DNA of 34,205 nucleotides from Rhizobacter sp. OV335 (lineage in GTDB: Bacteria > Pseudomonadota > Gammaproteobacteria > Burkholderiales > Burkholderiaceae_C). The DNA lies in NCBI RefSeq assembly GCF_900142965.1, contig NZ_FRCQ01000017.1, positions 1-34,205 of the forward strand, in the 5' to 3' direction. The notes beneath the pieces are model-generated. The model saw nothing but the letters and a program-made list of their open reading frames with translations, was not told the origin of the DNA and made no database searches. The position numbers and the translations under genes are program-made. Positions 8,826 to 18,761 of the stretch are shown here, piece by piece (position 1 is the stretch's first letter; each line of letters begins with the position of its first letter).

Positions 8826-10079
8826 ATGTATCAGCACATCAAGGTGCCCGAGGGTGGGCAGAAGATCACCGTCAACGCCGACTTCTCGCTCAACGTCCCC
8901 GACCACCCCATCATTCCGTACATCGAAGGTGACGGCACGGGCTACGACATCACCCCGGTGATGATCAAGGTGGTCGACGCCGCGGTGGCGAAGGCCTACA
9001 AGGGCAGCAAGAAGATCCACTGGATGGAGATCTTCGCCGGCGAGAAGTCGACCAAGGTCTACGGCCCCGACGTCTGGCTGCCCGAAGAAACGCTGCAGGT
9101 GCTGCGCGAGTACGTCGTGTCGATCAAGGGCCCGCTGACGACGCCGGTCGGCGGCGGCATCCGCTCGCTGAACGTCGCGCTGCGCCAGGAACTCGACCTC
9201 TACGTCTGCCTGCGTCCGATCCAGTACTTCAAGGGCGTGCCGTCGCCGGTGAAGGAACCCGAGAAGACCAACATGGTGATCTTCCGCGAGAACTCGGAAG
9301 ACATCTACGCCGGCATCGAGTTCGAGGCCGAGAGCGACAAGGCCAAGAAGCTGATCAAGTTCTTGCAGGACGAATTCGGCGTCAAGAAGATCCGCTTCCC
9401 GAACACCTCGGGCATCGGCATCAAGCCGGTCTCGCGCGAGGGCACCGAGCGCCTGGTGCGCAAGGCGATCCAGTACGCGATCGACAACGACAAGCCCAGC
9501 GTGACCATCGTGCACAAGGGCAACATCATGAAGTACACCGAAGGTGGCTTCCGTGATTGGGCCTATGGCCTGGCGCAGAAGGAATTCGGTGCCGAGCTGA
9601 TCGATGGCGGCCCGTGGTGCAAGTTCAAGAACCCGACCACCGGCCGCGACATCACGATCAAGGATTCGATCGCCGATGCCTTCCTGCAGCAGATCCTGCT
9701 GCGCCCGGCCGAGTACTCGGTGATCGCGACGCTGAACCTGAACGGCGACTACGTCTCCGACGCGCTGGCGGCCCAGGTCGGCGGCATCGGTATCGCCCCG
9801 GGTGCGAACCTGAGCGACTCCGTCGCGATGTTCGAAGCCACCCACGGCACGGCGCCGAAGTACGCCGGCAAGGACTACGTGAACCCGGGTTCCGAGATCC
9901 TGTCGGCCGAAATGATGCTGCGCCACATGGGCTGGAGCGACGCGGCGAACCTGATCATCAGCTCGATGGAGAAGTCGATCCTGTCGAAGAAGGTCACGTA
10001 CGACTTCGCCCGCCTGATGGACGGTGCGACCCAGGTGTCGTGCTCCGGCTTCGGCCAGGTGATGATCGACCACATGTGA
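8826..10079 (+). CDS. icd: NADP-dependent isocitrate dehydrogenase
   Basis: TCA-cycle enzyme converting isocitrate to 2-oxoglutarate with reduction of NADP. From ATG 8826 it has 417 residues, matching the E. coli-type homodimeric enzyme. Substrate residues are visible as [12 protein letters not shown] (109-120: S114, N116, R120) and R130. S114 corresponds to the serine that AceK kinase phosphorylates in E. coli, so control by phosphorylation is possible; no aceK is in this window. Other family signatures are [12 protein letters not shown] (33-44) and the late segment [17 protein letters not shown] ribosome site at 8814-8817 decides the start; the in-frame extension to 8682 enters the divergent regulatory gap and is rejected. 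Confidence 0.97.
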   Translation: MYQHIKVPEGGQKITVNADFSLNVPDHPIIPYIEGDGTGYDITPVMIKVVDAAVAKAYKGSKKIHWMEIFAGEKSTKVYGPDVWLPEETLQVLREYVVSIKGPLTTPVGGGIRSLNVALRQELDLYVCLRPIQYFKGVPSPVKEPEKTNMVIFRENSEDIYAGIEFEAESDKAKKLIKFLQDEFGVKKIRFPNTSGIGIKPVSREGTERLVRKAIQYAIDNDKPSVTIVHKGNIMKYTEGGFRDWAYGLAQKEFGAELIDGGPWCKFKNPTTGRDITIKDSIADAFLQQILLRPAEYSVIATLNLNGDYVSDALAAQVGGIGIAPGANLSDSVAMFEATHGTAPKYAGKDYVNPGSEILSAEMMLRHMGWSDAANLIISSMEKSILSKKVTYDFARLMDGATQVSCSGFGQVMIDHM

Positions 10080-10116
10080 TCGTGCGCCGGGGGCTTCGGC
10101 CCTGGCGGTGGTCTGC

Positions 10117-10152
10117 AAACCCCTTGTTCCTGCGTGGAGCGAGGGGTTTTTT
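10117..10152 (+). terminator. Intrinsic terminator after icd
   Basis: AAACCCCT (10117-10124) pairs with AGGGGTTT (10142-10149), followed by more T. The loop is long (about 17 bases). A smaller GC-rich hairpin (about 10086-10106) precedes it. Confidence 0.75.
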
Positions 10153-10186
10153 CTTGGGCGCTGCGCAGCAGCGTCCAGCAATGAAA

Positions 10187-10255
10187 GCGGCCCAGCGCCG
10201 TCTGCTTCGGGAAGCCGATGAAGGCTTTCCGCACCAGACGAATCACTGGGCCCGC
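10187..10255. repeat. Structured intergenic element with nested inverted repeats
   Basis: The outer arms GCGG-CCCAG (10187-10195) and CTGGG-CCCGC (10246-10255) pair, and the inner arms GTCTG (10200-10204) and CAGAC (10235-10239) pair. Two small hairpins (GCTT-CGGG-AAGC and GCC-GATGAA-GGC) lie inside. It sits between convergent icd and the cold-shock gene and is not coding as far as I can see. It could be a REP/MITE-like intergenic element or a structured 3' RNA. Confidence 0.4.
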
Positions 10256-10294
10256 GGCGTTCACGCCGCCTGCGCGGCGCGGGTCCTGCGCCCT

Positions 10295-10576
10295 CTAGGC
10301 TGCAGCGGCTGAGGACTCCGCCACACCGACAGAACTGCGGCGATGCGGTGCCGTCTCGGGTGCATCGAGCGCAGAGATGTTCTGCGCGAGCTGGCCTTTG
10401 GGGCCTTGCACCACTTCGTAGCTCACGCGGCCGCCCTGCTTGAGCGTGCGAAAGCCTTCACTCTGGATGGCCGAAAAATGTGCGAACACATCCTCGCCAC
10501 CCCCTTCGGGTTCAATGAAGCCGAATCCCTTCGCATCATTGAACCACTTCACGGTTCCGAACAACTTCTGGGCCAT
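10295..10576 (-). CDS. Cold-shock domain protein (CspA family)
   Basis: A 93-residue protein whose first 70 residues form a cold-shock OB-fold. RNP1 is KGFGFI (16-21) and RNP2 is DVFAHF (29-34), both intact, so single-stranded RNA/DNA binding is expected. A tail of about 23 residues rich in Ala, Ser, Pro and Arg follows the domain; it is longer than in classical 67-70-residue Csp proteins. The ribosome site TAGGAGA stands 7 bases before the ATG. The promoter (10605-10633) predicts a short leader of about 20-25 bases, unlike the long cold-sensing leader of E. coli cspA. It is probably an RNA chaperone; cold induction is not shown by the sequence. Confidence 0.93.
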   Translation of the reverse strand: MAQKLFGTVKWFNDAKGFGFIEPEGGGEDVFAHFSAIQSEGFRTLKQGGRVSYEVVQGPKGQLAQNISALDAPETAPHRRSSVGVAESSAAAA

Positions 10577-10604
10577 ATTGGTCTCCTATCCCTGTGAGCG
10601 AAGA

Positions 10605-10633
10605 ATTTTGTGCGCCACTTTGGTGACTGTCAA
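10605..10633 (-). promoter_or_regulatory. Sigma-70-type promoter of the cold-shock gene
   Basis: On the minus strand, a perfect -35 TTGACA (10628-10633) stands 17 bp from a -10-like CAAAAT (10605-10610). The expected start is near 10597, some 20 bases before the start codon. Confidence 0.6.
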
Positions 10634-10787
10634 GGCACGGCAAACCAGGGTTCAGGGCCATGCAACCAAATGCATTCCATGCGCGGCCTTCTCGGAGAAC
10701 AATGGGCACGTTGTGATGCATTTCCGACCCTTGCAGTTCGTTCGGATGTCGCAATATCCGTTCGGGTGAGCACTGCGAAATCAACTC

Positions 10788-10795
10788 TATAGAAT
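10788..10795 (+). promoter_or_regulatory. -10 element immediately before clpS
   Basis: TATAGAAT, an excellent -10 sequence, ends only six bases before the clpS ATG at 10802. No convincing -35 is seen. A start 6-8 bases downstream would make a leaderless or near-leaderless clpS message. Confidence 0.42.
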
Positions 10796-10801
10796 GGTTC
10801 C

Positions 10802-11151
10802 ATGCCCGAGGAAAAACCGATACCGCCCGAGCCGCTGAAGGGGCCGACACCCGATGACGGGCAAGGGGCGGTCGTGGCCGAAAGGCAAGCCGCGAAGACC
10901 GAGCCGCCGCGCATGTACCAGGTGGTACTGCTCAACGACGACTACACACCGATGGAGTTTGTCGTGATGGTGCTTCAGGAGTATTTCCAGCGCGACCTCG
11001 AAACCGCGACGCAGATCATGCTCAAGGTTCACAAAGAGGGCCGCGGAGTCTGCGGCGTCTATACGAAAGACGTCGCTGCAACCAAGGTCGAGTTGGTGCT
11101 GGCCGCTGCCCGTCGGGGCGGCCACCCGTTGCAATGCATTATGGAGGCCGC

Positions 11152-11155
<4 letters not shown>
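10802..11155 (+). CDS. clpS: ATP-dependent Clp protease adaptor ClpS
   Basis: The adaptor that recognises N-terminal destabilising residues and delivers those substrates to ClpA/ClpP. Length 117 residues. A flexible N-terminal extension (about 1-37, rich in Pro, Glu and Lys) precedes the folded domain starting [17 protein letters not shown]. The residues that hold the substrate's alpha-amino group are present: N45, D46 and D47, and H77 in KVHKEG, equivalent to N34, D35, D36 and H66 of E. coli ClpS. Its TGA overlaps the clpA ATG as ATGA, so the two are translationally coupled. There is no clear ribosome site before its ATG. Confidence 0.96.
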
Positions 11156-13455
<2,300 letters not shown>

Positions 13456-13476
13456 TCTTCGCGAATCGTGATCCGG

Positions 13477-13501
13477 AACGGGGCCTGCGGGCCCCGTTTT
13501 T
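13477..13501 (+). terminator. Intrinsic terminator after clpA
   Basis: CGGGGCC (13479-13485), loop TGCG, GGCCCCG (13490-13496), then TTTTT. It lies 10 bp before the end of the convergent mtfA gene. Confidence 0.88.
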
Positions 13502-13511
13502 CATCTGGCGC

Positions 13512-14330
13512 TCATGGCGCGGCTGGATCGGCGACCGGAAAACGCGCCGCCGGGTCCTGCTCGAAGAAGTCGCGCAACAGCGCGTACAGCGGCGCATCCC
13601 AGGCCTGCAGGTCGAGCGGCGCGACGAAGAAGGTCTCGCACGCGACCGCGAAGAACTCGTCCGGGCCTTCGGCGGCGTACGGGTCCATGAAGATGTCCTC
13701 GTCGCGATCGACCTCGCCGCAAAAGCGTTCGTAGCTGGCCGGCATCACCTCGCGCCAGCGCAGGTGCGCCTCTTTGCTCGGCAGCGGCGGGATGCCGTCG
13801 GAGCGGCCATCGCGCATGTCGATGACGTGCGCGAACTCGTGGATCACGACGTTGTAGGCCCAGCCGCTGCCGTCCTCCGGGTTCTCCTGCGCATCGGCGA
13901 CGTCGCGCCACGACAGCGTCATCGGCCCGGCGCCGGGCGCCTCGCCGGTCAGCGCCTCTTCGTACTCGTGCACGATGCCGTCGTCGTCGACGATCTCGCG
14001 CTTCGCCAGCATCTCGTCCGGGTGCACGACGATCAGCACGAAGGCGTCGTACCAGTCGAGCCCGAGCCGCAGCACCGGCAGGCAGGCCTGCGCGGCGATC
14101 GCGACCGCCATCGCATCGGTGACGACCACGCCATGCGTGCCGTGGAACTGCTTGTCGGCGAGGAACAGGGTCGTGAAGCGGCGCAGCTGCGCGGCATCGG
14201 TCTCATCGAGATCGCCGAGGAACGGGTAGCGCTCGAGCGTCTCGGCCCACAGTGCGTCGGGAATCGGACGGCGTTCCAGCGTGCGGCGCTCGCGCCACCC
14301 CCGCCACGCCGAAGCCAGGCGCACCAGCAC
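13512..14330 (-). CDS. mtfA: MtfA-like zinc peptidase (M90 family)
   Basis: A 272-residue protein with the zinc-protease motif HEFAH (H164, E165, H168) inside YNVVIHEFAHVIDMRDG. A downstream acidic residue in GPDEFFAVACETFF (E225 or E226) is the likely third ligand, as in E. coli MtfA, which has peptidase activity and binds the glucose repressor Mlc. No signal peptide is visible, so it should be cytoplasmic. The start is GTG at 14330, six bases after the lpxH stop, which puts it last in the leftward unit. Whether it regulates sugar uptake here is unknown; no Mlc gene is in view. Confidence 0.88.
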   Translation of the reverse strand: MLVRLASAWRGWRERRTLERRPIPDALWAETLERYPFLGDLDETDAAQLRRFTTLFLADKQFHGTHGVVVTDAMAVAIAAQACLPVLRLGLDWYDAFVLIVVHPDEMLAKREIVDDDGIVHEYEEALTGEAPGAGPMTLSWRDVADAQENPEDGSGWAYNVVIHEFAHVIDMRDGRSDGIPPLPSKEAHLRWREVMPASYERFCGEVDRDEDIFMDPYAAEGPDEFFAVACETFFVAPLDLQAWDAPLYALLRDFFEQDPAARFPVADPAAP

Positions 14331-14336
14331 GGCGGT

Positions 14337-15149
14337 TCAGGGAAGCGCCACGCCCGGTGGCGTGATGCGCCTGAAGCCGCGCGCGCTCAGGCGCAGCACC
14401 TCGGCGCGATGCGGCGGGTGGTCGAGCTCCCAGTCGCTCAGCACGTGGCGCAGCATGCCCGGCGCCAGCGGCTCGCTGCCCGGGTGGTGGGTGTGGCCGT
14501 GCACCATCGTCGTCGCGCCCGCTTCGTGCAGCCAGCGCACCGCGGCGGCACCGTCGACATCGGCCCAGTCCATCGGCGTCGGAAGATTGCGCTTGAGCTG
14601 TTCGCTCTCGTTGCGCACCGCGCGCGCAAAGCGGCGGCGCTCGTCGAGAGGCTTCGCGAGGAAATCCTGCTGCCAGGCCTCGCTGCGCACCAGCGCCCGG
14701 AACTGCTGGTACTTGGTGTCGTCCAGGCACAGCGCGTCGCCGTGCGTCAGCAGCACGCGCAGCCCGAAGGCCTGCAGCACCGTCGGGTCGGGCAGCGCGA
14801 GCACGCCGCAGTCGCGCAGCATGTCGAGCCCGACCAGGAAGTCGCGGTTGCCCGCCATGAAGCCGACCGTGCGGCGGCAGGCCGCCTCGGCCAGCTCGTT
14901 GGCGCAGCGCGCCTCGAACTCGTCGTGGCGGCTGTCGTCGCCGGCCCACACCTCGAACAGGTCGCCGAGGATGAACACCGCGTCGGCGTCGGTCGTGCGC
15001 AGGTAGGCCGACCAGGCGTCGAAGGTGCGCGGCGTGTCGGCGCTCAGGTGCAGGTCGGAGATGAAATCCACGCTGCGCCAGTCGACCGGCACTGCGTACT
15101 CCCAGAGGCTGGGCAAGGGAGGCGGTGCAACGGCGGTCTGGCGCGACAT
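14337..15149 (-). CDS. lpxH: UDP-2,3-diacylglucosamine pyrophosphatase
   Basis: Cleaves UDP-2,3-diacylglucosamine to lipid X and UMP in lipid A synthesis at the inner-membrane surface. Length 270 residues. Calcineurin-like metal motifs are complete: SDLHL (D32, H34), GDLFEVWAGDD (D63), GNRDF (N101), THGD (H136) and HGHTHH (H217, H219). An extension of about 25 residues precedes the usual start of the fold, so a start inside this segment is possible. The gene follows ppiB by 52 bp; the ppiB-lpxH order next to cysS is also seen in E. coli, an old conserved context. Confidence 0.95.
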   Translation of the reverse strand: MSRQTAVAPPPLPSLWEYAVPVDWRSVDFISDLHLSADTPRTFDAWSAYLRTTDADAVFILGDLFEVWAGDDSRHDEFEARCANELAEAACRRTVGFMAGNRDFLVGLDMLRDCGVLALPDPTVLQAFGLRVLLTHGDALCLDDTKYQQFRALVRSEAWQQDFLAKPLDERRRFARAVRNESEQLKRNLPTPMDWADVDGAAAVRWLHEAGATTMVHGHTHHPGSEPLAPGMLRHVLSDWELDHPPHRAEVLRLSARGFRRITPPGVALP

Positions 15150-15201
15150 GGAACCCCGTACTGCAGGTTGTGGCGGGCGGCGAGGTGGAAGAGCCCCGGG
15201 C

Positions 15202-15702
15202 TCAGACCACTTTGGCTTCGGTGATCACGACGTCTTCGACCGGCACATCGCTGTGGCCGCCCTTGCTGCCGGTCTTCACCTGCTCGATCTTGTCGACGAT
15301 GTCGTGGCCCGCCACGACCTTGCCGAACACCGCATAGCCCCAGCCGGACGGCGTCTCGGACTTGAAGTTCAGGAAGTCGTTGTCGGTCGCGTTGATGAAG
15401 AACTGGGCGGTGGCCGAATGCGGCACGCTGGTGCGCGCCATCGCGAGCGTGTATTGGTCGTTCTTCAGGCCGTTGCCGGCTTCGTTCTGGATCTGCGCGT
15501 CGGTCGGCTTCTGCTTCATGCCGGGCTCGAAGCCGCCGCCCTGGATCATGAAGCCCTTGATGACGCGGTGGAACACCGTGCCGCTGTAGTGGCCCTTCTC
15601 GACGTACGAGAGGAAGTTCTTGACCGACAGCGGCGCCTTGGCGTCGTCGAGTTCGATGCGGATGGTGCCGTGGTTGGTGACCAGGTCGACGAGTTTGCTC
15701 AT
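15202..15702 (-). CDS. ppiB: Peptidyl-prolyl cis-trans isomerase, cytoplasmic cyclophilin
   Basis: Catalyses proline cis-trans isomerisation during folding. From ATG 15702 it has 166 residues without a signal peptide. Active-site residues are visible: [13 protein letters not shown] (R46, F51, Q54) and ATAQFFIN (Q100, F101). A GGAG site overlaps the end of ppiA, and one base separates the ppiA TAA from this ATG, so translation is probably coupled. It is close in sequence to the periplasmic paralogue next door, most likely an old tandem duplication in which one copy carries a signal peptide. Confidence 0.95.
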   Translation of the reverse strand: MSKLVDLVTNHGTIRIELDDAKAPLSVKNFLSYVEKGHYSGTVFHRVIKGFMIQGGGFEPGMKQKPTDAQIQNEAGNGLKNDQYTLAMARTSVPHSATAQFFINATDNDFLNFKSETPSGWGYAVFGKVVAGHDIVDKIEQVKTGSKGGHSDVPVEDVVITEAKVV

Positions 15703-15703
15703 G

Positions 15704-16288
15704 TTATTTCTCCAGCGTGGCTTGCTTGATGATGACGGGTTGGACCGGCACGTCCTGGTAGGGGCCCTTGCTGCCGGTCTGCACGGCGCGGATCTTGTCG
15801 ACGACGTCCATGCCCGAGACGACCTTGCCGAACACCGCATAGCCGTTGCCGTCGCGCGATTGCGCGGCGTTCAGGAAGGCGTTGTCCTTCACGTTGATGA
15901 AGAACTGCGAGGTGGCCGAGTTCGGGTCCATCGTGCGGGCCATCGCGACGGTGCCGCGCGTGTTGTCGAGGCCGTTGCGGGCTTCGAGCGGGATCGGCGC
16001 GCGCACGGGCTTTTCCTTCAGGTCGGGGGTCATGCCGCCACCCTGGACCATGAAGTCGGGAATGACGCGGTGGAACACCGTGCCGTTGTAGTGGCCGTCC
16101 TTCACGTACTGCAGGAAGTTGGCCGCCGACTTCGGCGCCTTCGCGGCATCGACCTCGACGACGATGTCGCCGAGCGAGGTCGCGAGCTTCACCTTCTGCT
16201 GGGCGTGGGCCGCCAGGCTGCTCGTCAGGCCGGCGATGCCGACCACGCCGGCCGCCAGCAGCGGCATCCATGACTTGAGGGTTCTCAC
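15704..16288 (-). CDS. ppiA: Peptidyl-prolyl cis-trans isomerase, periplasmic cyclophilin
   Basis: The exported counterpart of PpiB. Read from GTG at 16288 it has 194 residues: a signal peptide (hydrophobic core [12 protein letters not shown], cleavage after AHA near residue 29) and then a cyclophilin domain with [13 protein letters not shown] (R74, F79, Q82) and TSQFFIN. The GTG start is chosen over the ATG at 16318 for two reasons. AAGGAG lies seven bases upstream, and the GTG overlaps the TGA of the L,D-transpeptidase gene as GTGA. The ATG alternative would add ten residues before the signal peptide. It probably helps fold periplasmic or outer-membrane proteins. Confidence 0.93.
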   Translation of the reverse strand: MRTLKSWMPLLAAGVVGIAGLTSSLAAHAQQKVKLATSLGDIVVEVDAAKAPKSAANFLQYVKDGHYNGTVFHRVIPDFMVQGGGMTPDLKEKPVRAPIPLEARNGLDNTRGTVAMARTMDPNSATSQFFINVKDNAFLNAAQSRDGNGYAVFGKVVSGMDVVDKIRAVQTGSKGPYQDVPVQPVIIKQATLEK

Positions 16289-17535
16289 AAGATCACTCCT
16301 TCGAAGAATATTTTCCATTGTCCACTTTCCTTGCCCCAGTACTGGCGCTTCAGCGGCCCGGTCAGCTGGCCGCTGAGCACCTCGCCGAACGTGACGATCA
16401 GCACCTCGCCGCTGTCGCGCCACGAGAGGATCGACATCTCCTTCAGCTCGGCGCTGCGGCCGCGCGTGGCCTGCAGTTCCTTGTCGACCATCTGCGACCA
16501 CTGCGCAAGATCGGCGCTGCCGCTCTGGAATTGCGGCGAGTAGAAGCCCAGCAGTTTCTGGACGTCGCCCTGCGAGCGCGCGATGCGCCACTGCTCGACC
16601 ATCGCATGCGCCGCGACGCGTTCCTGCGCCACCTGCGTGCGCGCCACCCACTCGATCTTCGGCGCGATCACGACCGGCGTGCGCCGCGGCGACACCTCGC
16701 GCAGCAGGCGCAGCAAGTCGGGGTTGGCCAGCACCACGCAGCCGTCGGTGGTCTGCGGGCCGCGTGCGAAGTTGGTCGGTGGCACGCCGTGCAGCCAGAT
16801 GCCGCCGCCGGTCTTGCCGCGCCGGCGGTCGTATTCGTTGGGGTAGTTCAGCGTCAGCGCGCCGGGGCCGTAGAACTCGGCGACCTGCTGGTTCGTCAGG
16901 CGGCTGGTGATGAAGTAGGCGCCCAGCGGGGTGCGCTGGTCGCCTTGCTCTTTCTTGTCGACGCCCAGCCGGCCCAGCGAGACGTAGTGGTCGGCGATCA
17001 GGCGCAGGCCCTTCGCGTCGTTCGCGAACAGGTACAGGCGGGAGCGGCTCGCGTCGACGGCGATCGCGTGCCGGGTGCTCGGCGGGATGTCGATGAACTG
17101 GCGCGGCACCGCATCGGCCGGCGGGCGCTCGGTGAGGGCGGCCAGCCGCACGGTGGCCTCCTGGCGCAGCTGCGCGAGCTGGTCGGGCGACGAGGCCGCC
17201 AGCTCGGGCGGCGCGGCGCCCATCGCCTCGAGCGGTTGCCGGCGTGCGAGCAGCAGGTCGCCGTACACCAGTTGCGCGAGCTGGAAGTTCGGCACGTCGC
17301 GTGTCAGGGCCTCGGCGCGCGCGAGCGCGGTGCGGGCGTCGCCGTCGTGGATCAGCTGGTAGACCTCGATCAGCCGTGCCTCGGGCGAGGCCGGCGCGCT
17401 CGCCACGCCGCTGCGCGCGACGGCCGGCTTCAGCGCGGCCGGAGGCGCAGCCACGGCCACGCCCGCCGCCCACTGCAGCGCCAGGCAGACAGGCAGTGCC
17501 GCGCGGCGGCACCACTCACGCAGGCGTCGGATCAC
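16285..17535 (-). CDS. L,D-transpeptidase (YkuD domain) with C-terminal NTF2-like domain
   Basis: A 416-residue exported protein. A signal peptide (about 1-30) is followed by an Ala/Pro-rich stretch and a helical segment (about 50-140), then a YkuD catalytic domain (about 145-295). The catalytic set is H249 in GIWLHG and C266 in TDGCVVLANP, the family's H...(S/T)xGC pattern. The last 110 residues (about 305-416: alpha-helical start, then FYSPQF, EVLIVTFGEV, WKIFFEG) look like an NTF2-like fold. The same domain order is known from Campylobacter/Helicobacter Pgp2/Csd6-type proteins that trim or link peptidoglycan. The likely role is 3-3 cross-linking, protein anchoring or carboxypeptidase action on peptidoglycan. 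The start GTG 17535 overlaps the TGA of the upstream TPR gene as GTGA; longer readings are shadows of that gene. Confidence 0.88.
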   Translation of the reverse strand: MIRRLREWCRRAALPVCLALQWAAGVAVAAPPAALKPAVARSGVASAPASPEARLIEVYQLIHDGDARTALARAEALTRDVPNFQLAQLVYGDLLLARRQPLEAMGAAPPELAASSPDQLAQLRQEATVRLAALTERPPADAVPRQFIDIPPSTRHAIAVDASRSRLYLFANDAKGLRLIADHYVSLGRLGVDKKEQGDQRTPLGAYFITSRLTNQQVAEFYGPGALTLNYPNEYDRRRGKTGGGIWLHGVPPTNFARGPQTTDGCVVLANPDLLRLLREVSPRRTPVVIAPKIEWVARTQVAQERVAAHAMVEQWRIARSQGDVQKLLGFYSPQFQSGSADLAQWSQMVDKELQATRGRSAELKEMSILSWRDSGEVLIVTFGEVLSGQLTGPLKRQYWGKESGQWKIFFEGVIL

Positions 17536-18605
17536 GAACCGGTGCTTTCCTTCTGGATCAGCCAGCGGCCGGAGACGCGCACCAGGTCGAGCCGCTTGCG
17601 ACTGGACACCTTCAGCGCATCGGCGCTGTAGGCCTGGCGCACCTGCACGACGGCCTTGTCGCCTTGCATGCGGATGTCGAAGTCGCTCAGGTTCACCGAG
17701 ATGCTGCGCTTGCTGGTGATGCGAGCACGGCGTTCGGCCTCCCAGGCCGCGCGCGTCTTGCCGCCGTTGAAATCGTGGGTGTAGGACGCGAAGTAGGCGT
17801 CCATGTCCTTGCGCGCCCAGGCCGCGGCCCACGCGAGCGCGGCGGCTTGCACGTCCTTCGTGTCTTCAGTGGACGCGGCTGGCGACGAAGCGGTCGGTGC
17901 GGGTGCAGGAGCTGCCGGCACGGGCTTGGCAACGGGCGCAGGGGCCGGCGCGGCAACCGGTGCAGGCGCGGGGGCAGGCACCGGAGCAGGCTTCGGCGCG
18001 GCGGCAACAACGACCGGTGCCGGGGCTGGTGCGGGAACGGGAACGGGCGCCGGCTTGGCCGCAGCGACCGCTACCGGCGGCTCCGAGCGCGTCATCGGCG
18101 AGAACAGGTCGCGGATCATCGCGAGCTTCGGGCTGACCTTGGCGGTGCTGCTGCCGTCGATCTGCAGCGCGCGCGAATAGGCCTGGCTGGCCAGCTTCGC
18201 GTACACGTCGCCGAGGTTCTCGTAGGCCGTCGCGTAGCTCGGGTTGGTGCGGATCGCCGCTTCGAGCGAGCGCCGCGCCTGCTCGTACTGGCCCTGCTTG
18301 CTGTACAGCACCGCCAGGTTGTTGTGCGGCTCGGGCAGTTCGGGGTGGTCTTCGGTCAGCTTGACGAACACCGCGATCGCCTCGTTCGACTTGCCTTGCT
18401 CCGACAGCACCAGGCCCTTCAGGAAGCGCATGCGTGCGTCCTTGGGCTTGGCCGACAGGAACTGGTCGGCCTTCTGGTTCGCCTCGGCCAGCCGGCCCGC
18501 GCCGAGCAGGCTGTCGACATCGCCGTACTCGTCGGCTCGCGCGGTGCCAGCGATCGTGAACACGGCGAACGCGGCCAGGGCGACGAGCGAGGAGCGTGGG
18601 GTCAT
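17532..18605 (-). CDS. Exported TPR protein with Pro/Ala linker and C-terminal NTF2-like domain
   Basis: From ATG 18605 the product has 357 residues. A signal peptide (1-24, ending TARA) is followed by three to four tetratricopeptide repeats (about 25-150; e.g. PEPHNNLAVLYSKQGQYEQARRSL is a textbook unit). Next comes a linker of about 70 residues made of AP/PAPV repeats (about 174-245), a rigid spacer such as those spanning the periplasm. Residues 248-357 (DVQAAALAWAAAWARKDMDAYFASY, then a beta-rich end with RWLIQKES) resemble the NTF2-like tail of the next gene's transpeptidase. No ribosome site is obvious. The upstream open frame runs far into cysS antisense and is not coding. It probably partners or localises the transpeptidase. 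Confidence 0.85.
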   Translation of the reverse strand: MTPRSSLVALAAFAVFTIAGTARADEYGDVDSLLGAGRLAEANQKADQFLSAKPKDARMRFLKGLVLSEQGKSNEAIAVFVKLTEDHPELPEPHNNLAVLYSKQGQYEQARRSLEAAIRTNPSYATAYENLGDVYAKLASQAYSRALQIDGSSTAKVSPKLAMIRDLFSPMTRSEPPVAVAAAKPAPVPVPAPAPAPVVVAAAPKPAPVPAPAPAPVAAPAPAPVAKPVPAAPAPAPTASSPAASTEDTKDVQAAALAWAAAWARKDMDAYFASYTHDFNGGKTRAAWEAERRARITSKRSISVNLSDFDIRMQGDKAVVQVRQAYSADALKVSSRKRLDLVRVSGRWLIQKESTGS

Positions 18606-18666
18606 CAGGTGGCCGCGAGGTTTTTGGGTGGGCGCCGTAGGGCGGAACGGTGTGCGGAAACGGCCC

Positions 18667-18690
18667 GCTATACTGCGAAAATTGTATAGC
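18667..18690. promoter_or_regulatory. Divergent promoter core inside a perfect inverted repeat
   Basis: GCTATAC and GTATAGC flank ten bases. TATACT (18669-18674) can serve as a rightward -10 for cysS, and TATACAAT (18681-18688, minus strand) as a leftward -10 for the TPR gene. The -35 boxes are weak. The symmetry means that one bound factor or polymerase would affect both directions. Confidence 0.45.
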
Positions 18691-18761
18691 AGCCCCGTGG
18701 CTGCAAGCCCTTCGACCCGCTGGCCAGGCCCTATGAGCGGTTCCACTGCAGCACTCCGCCG

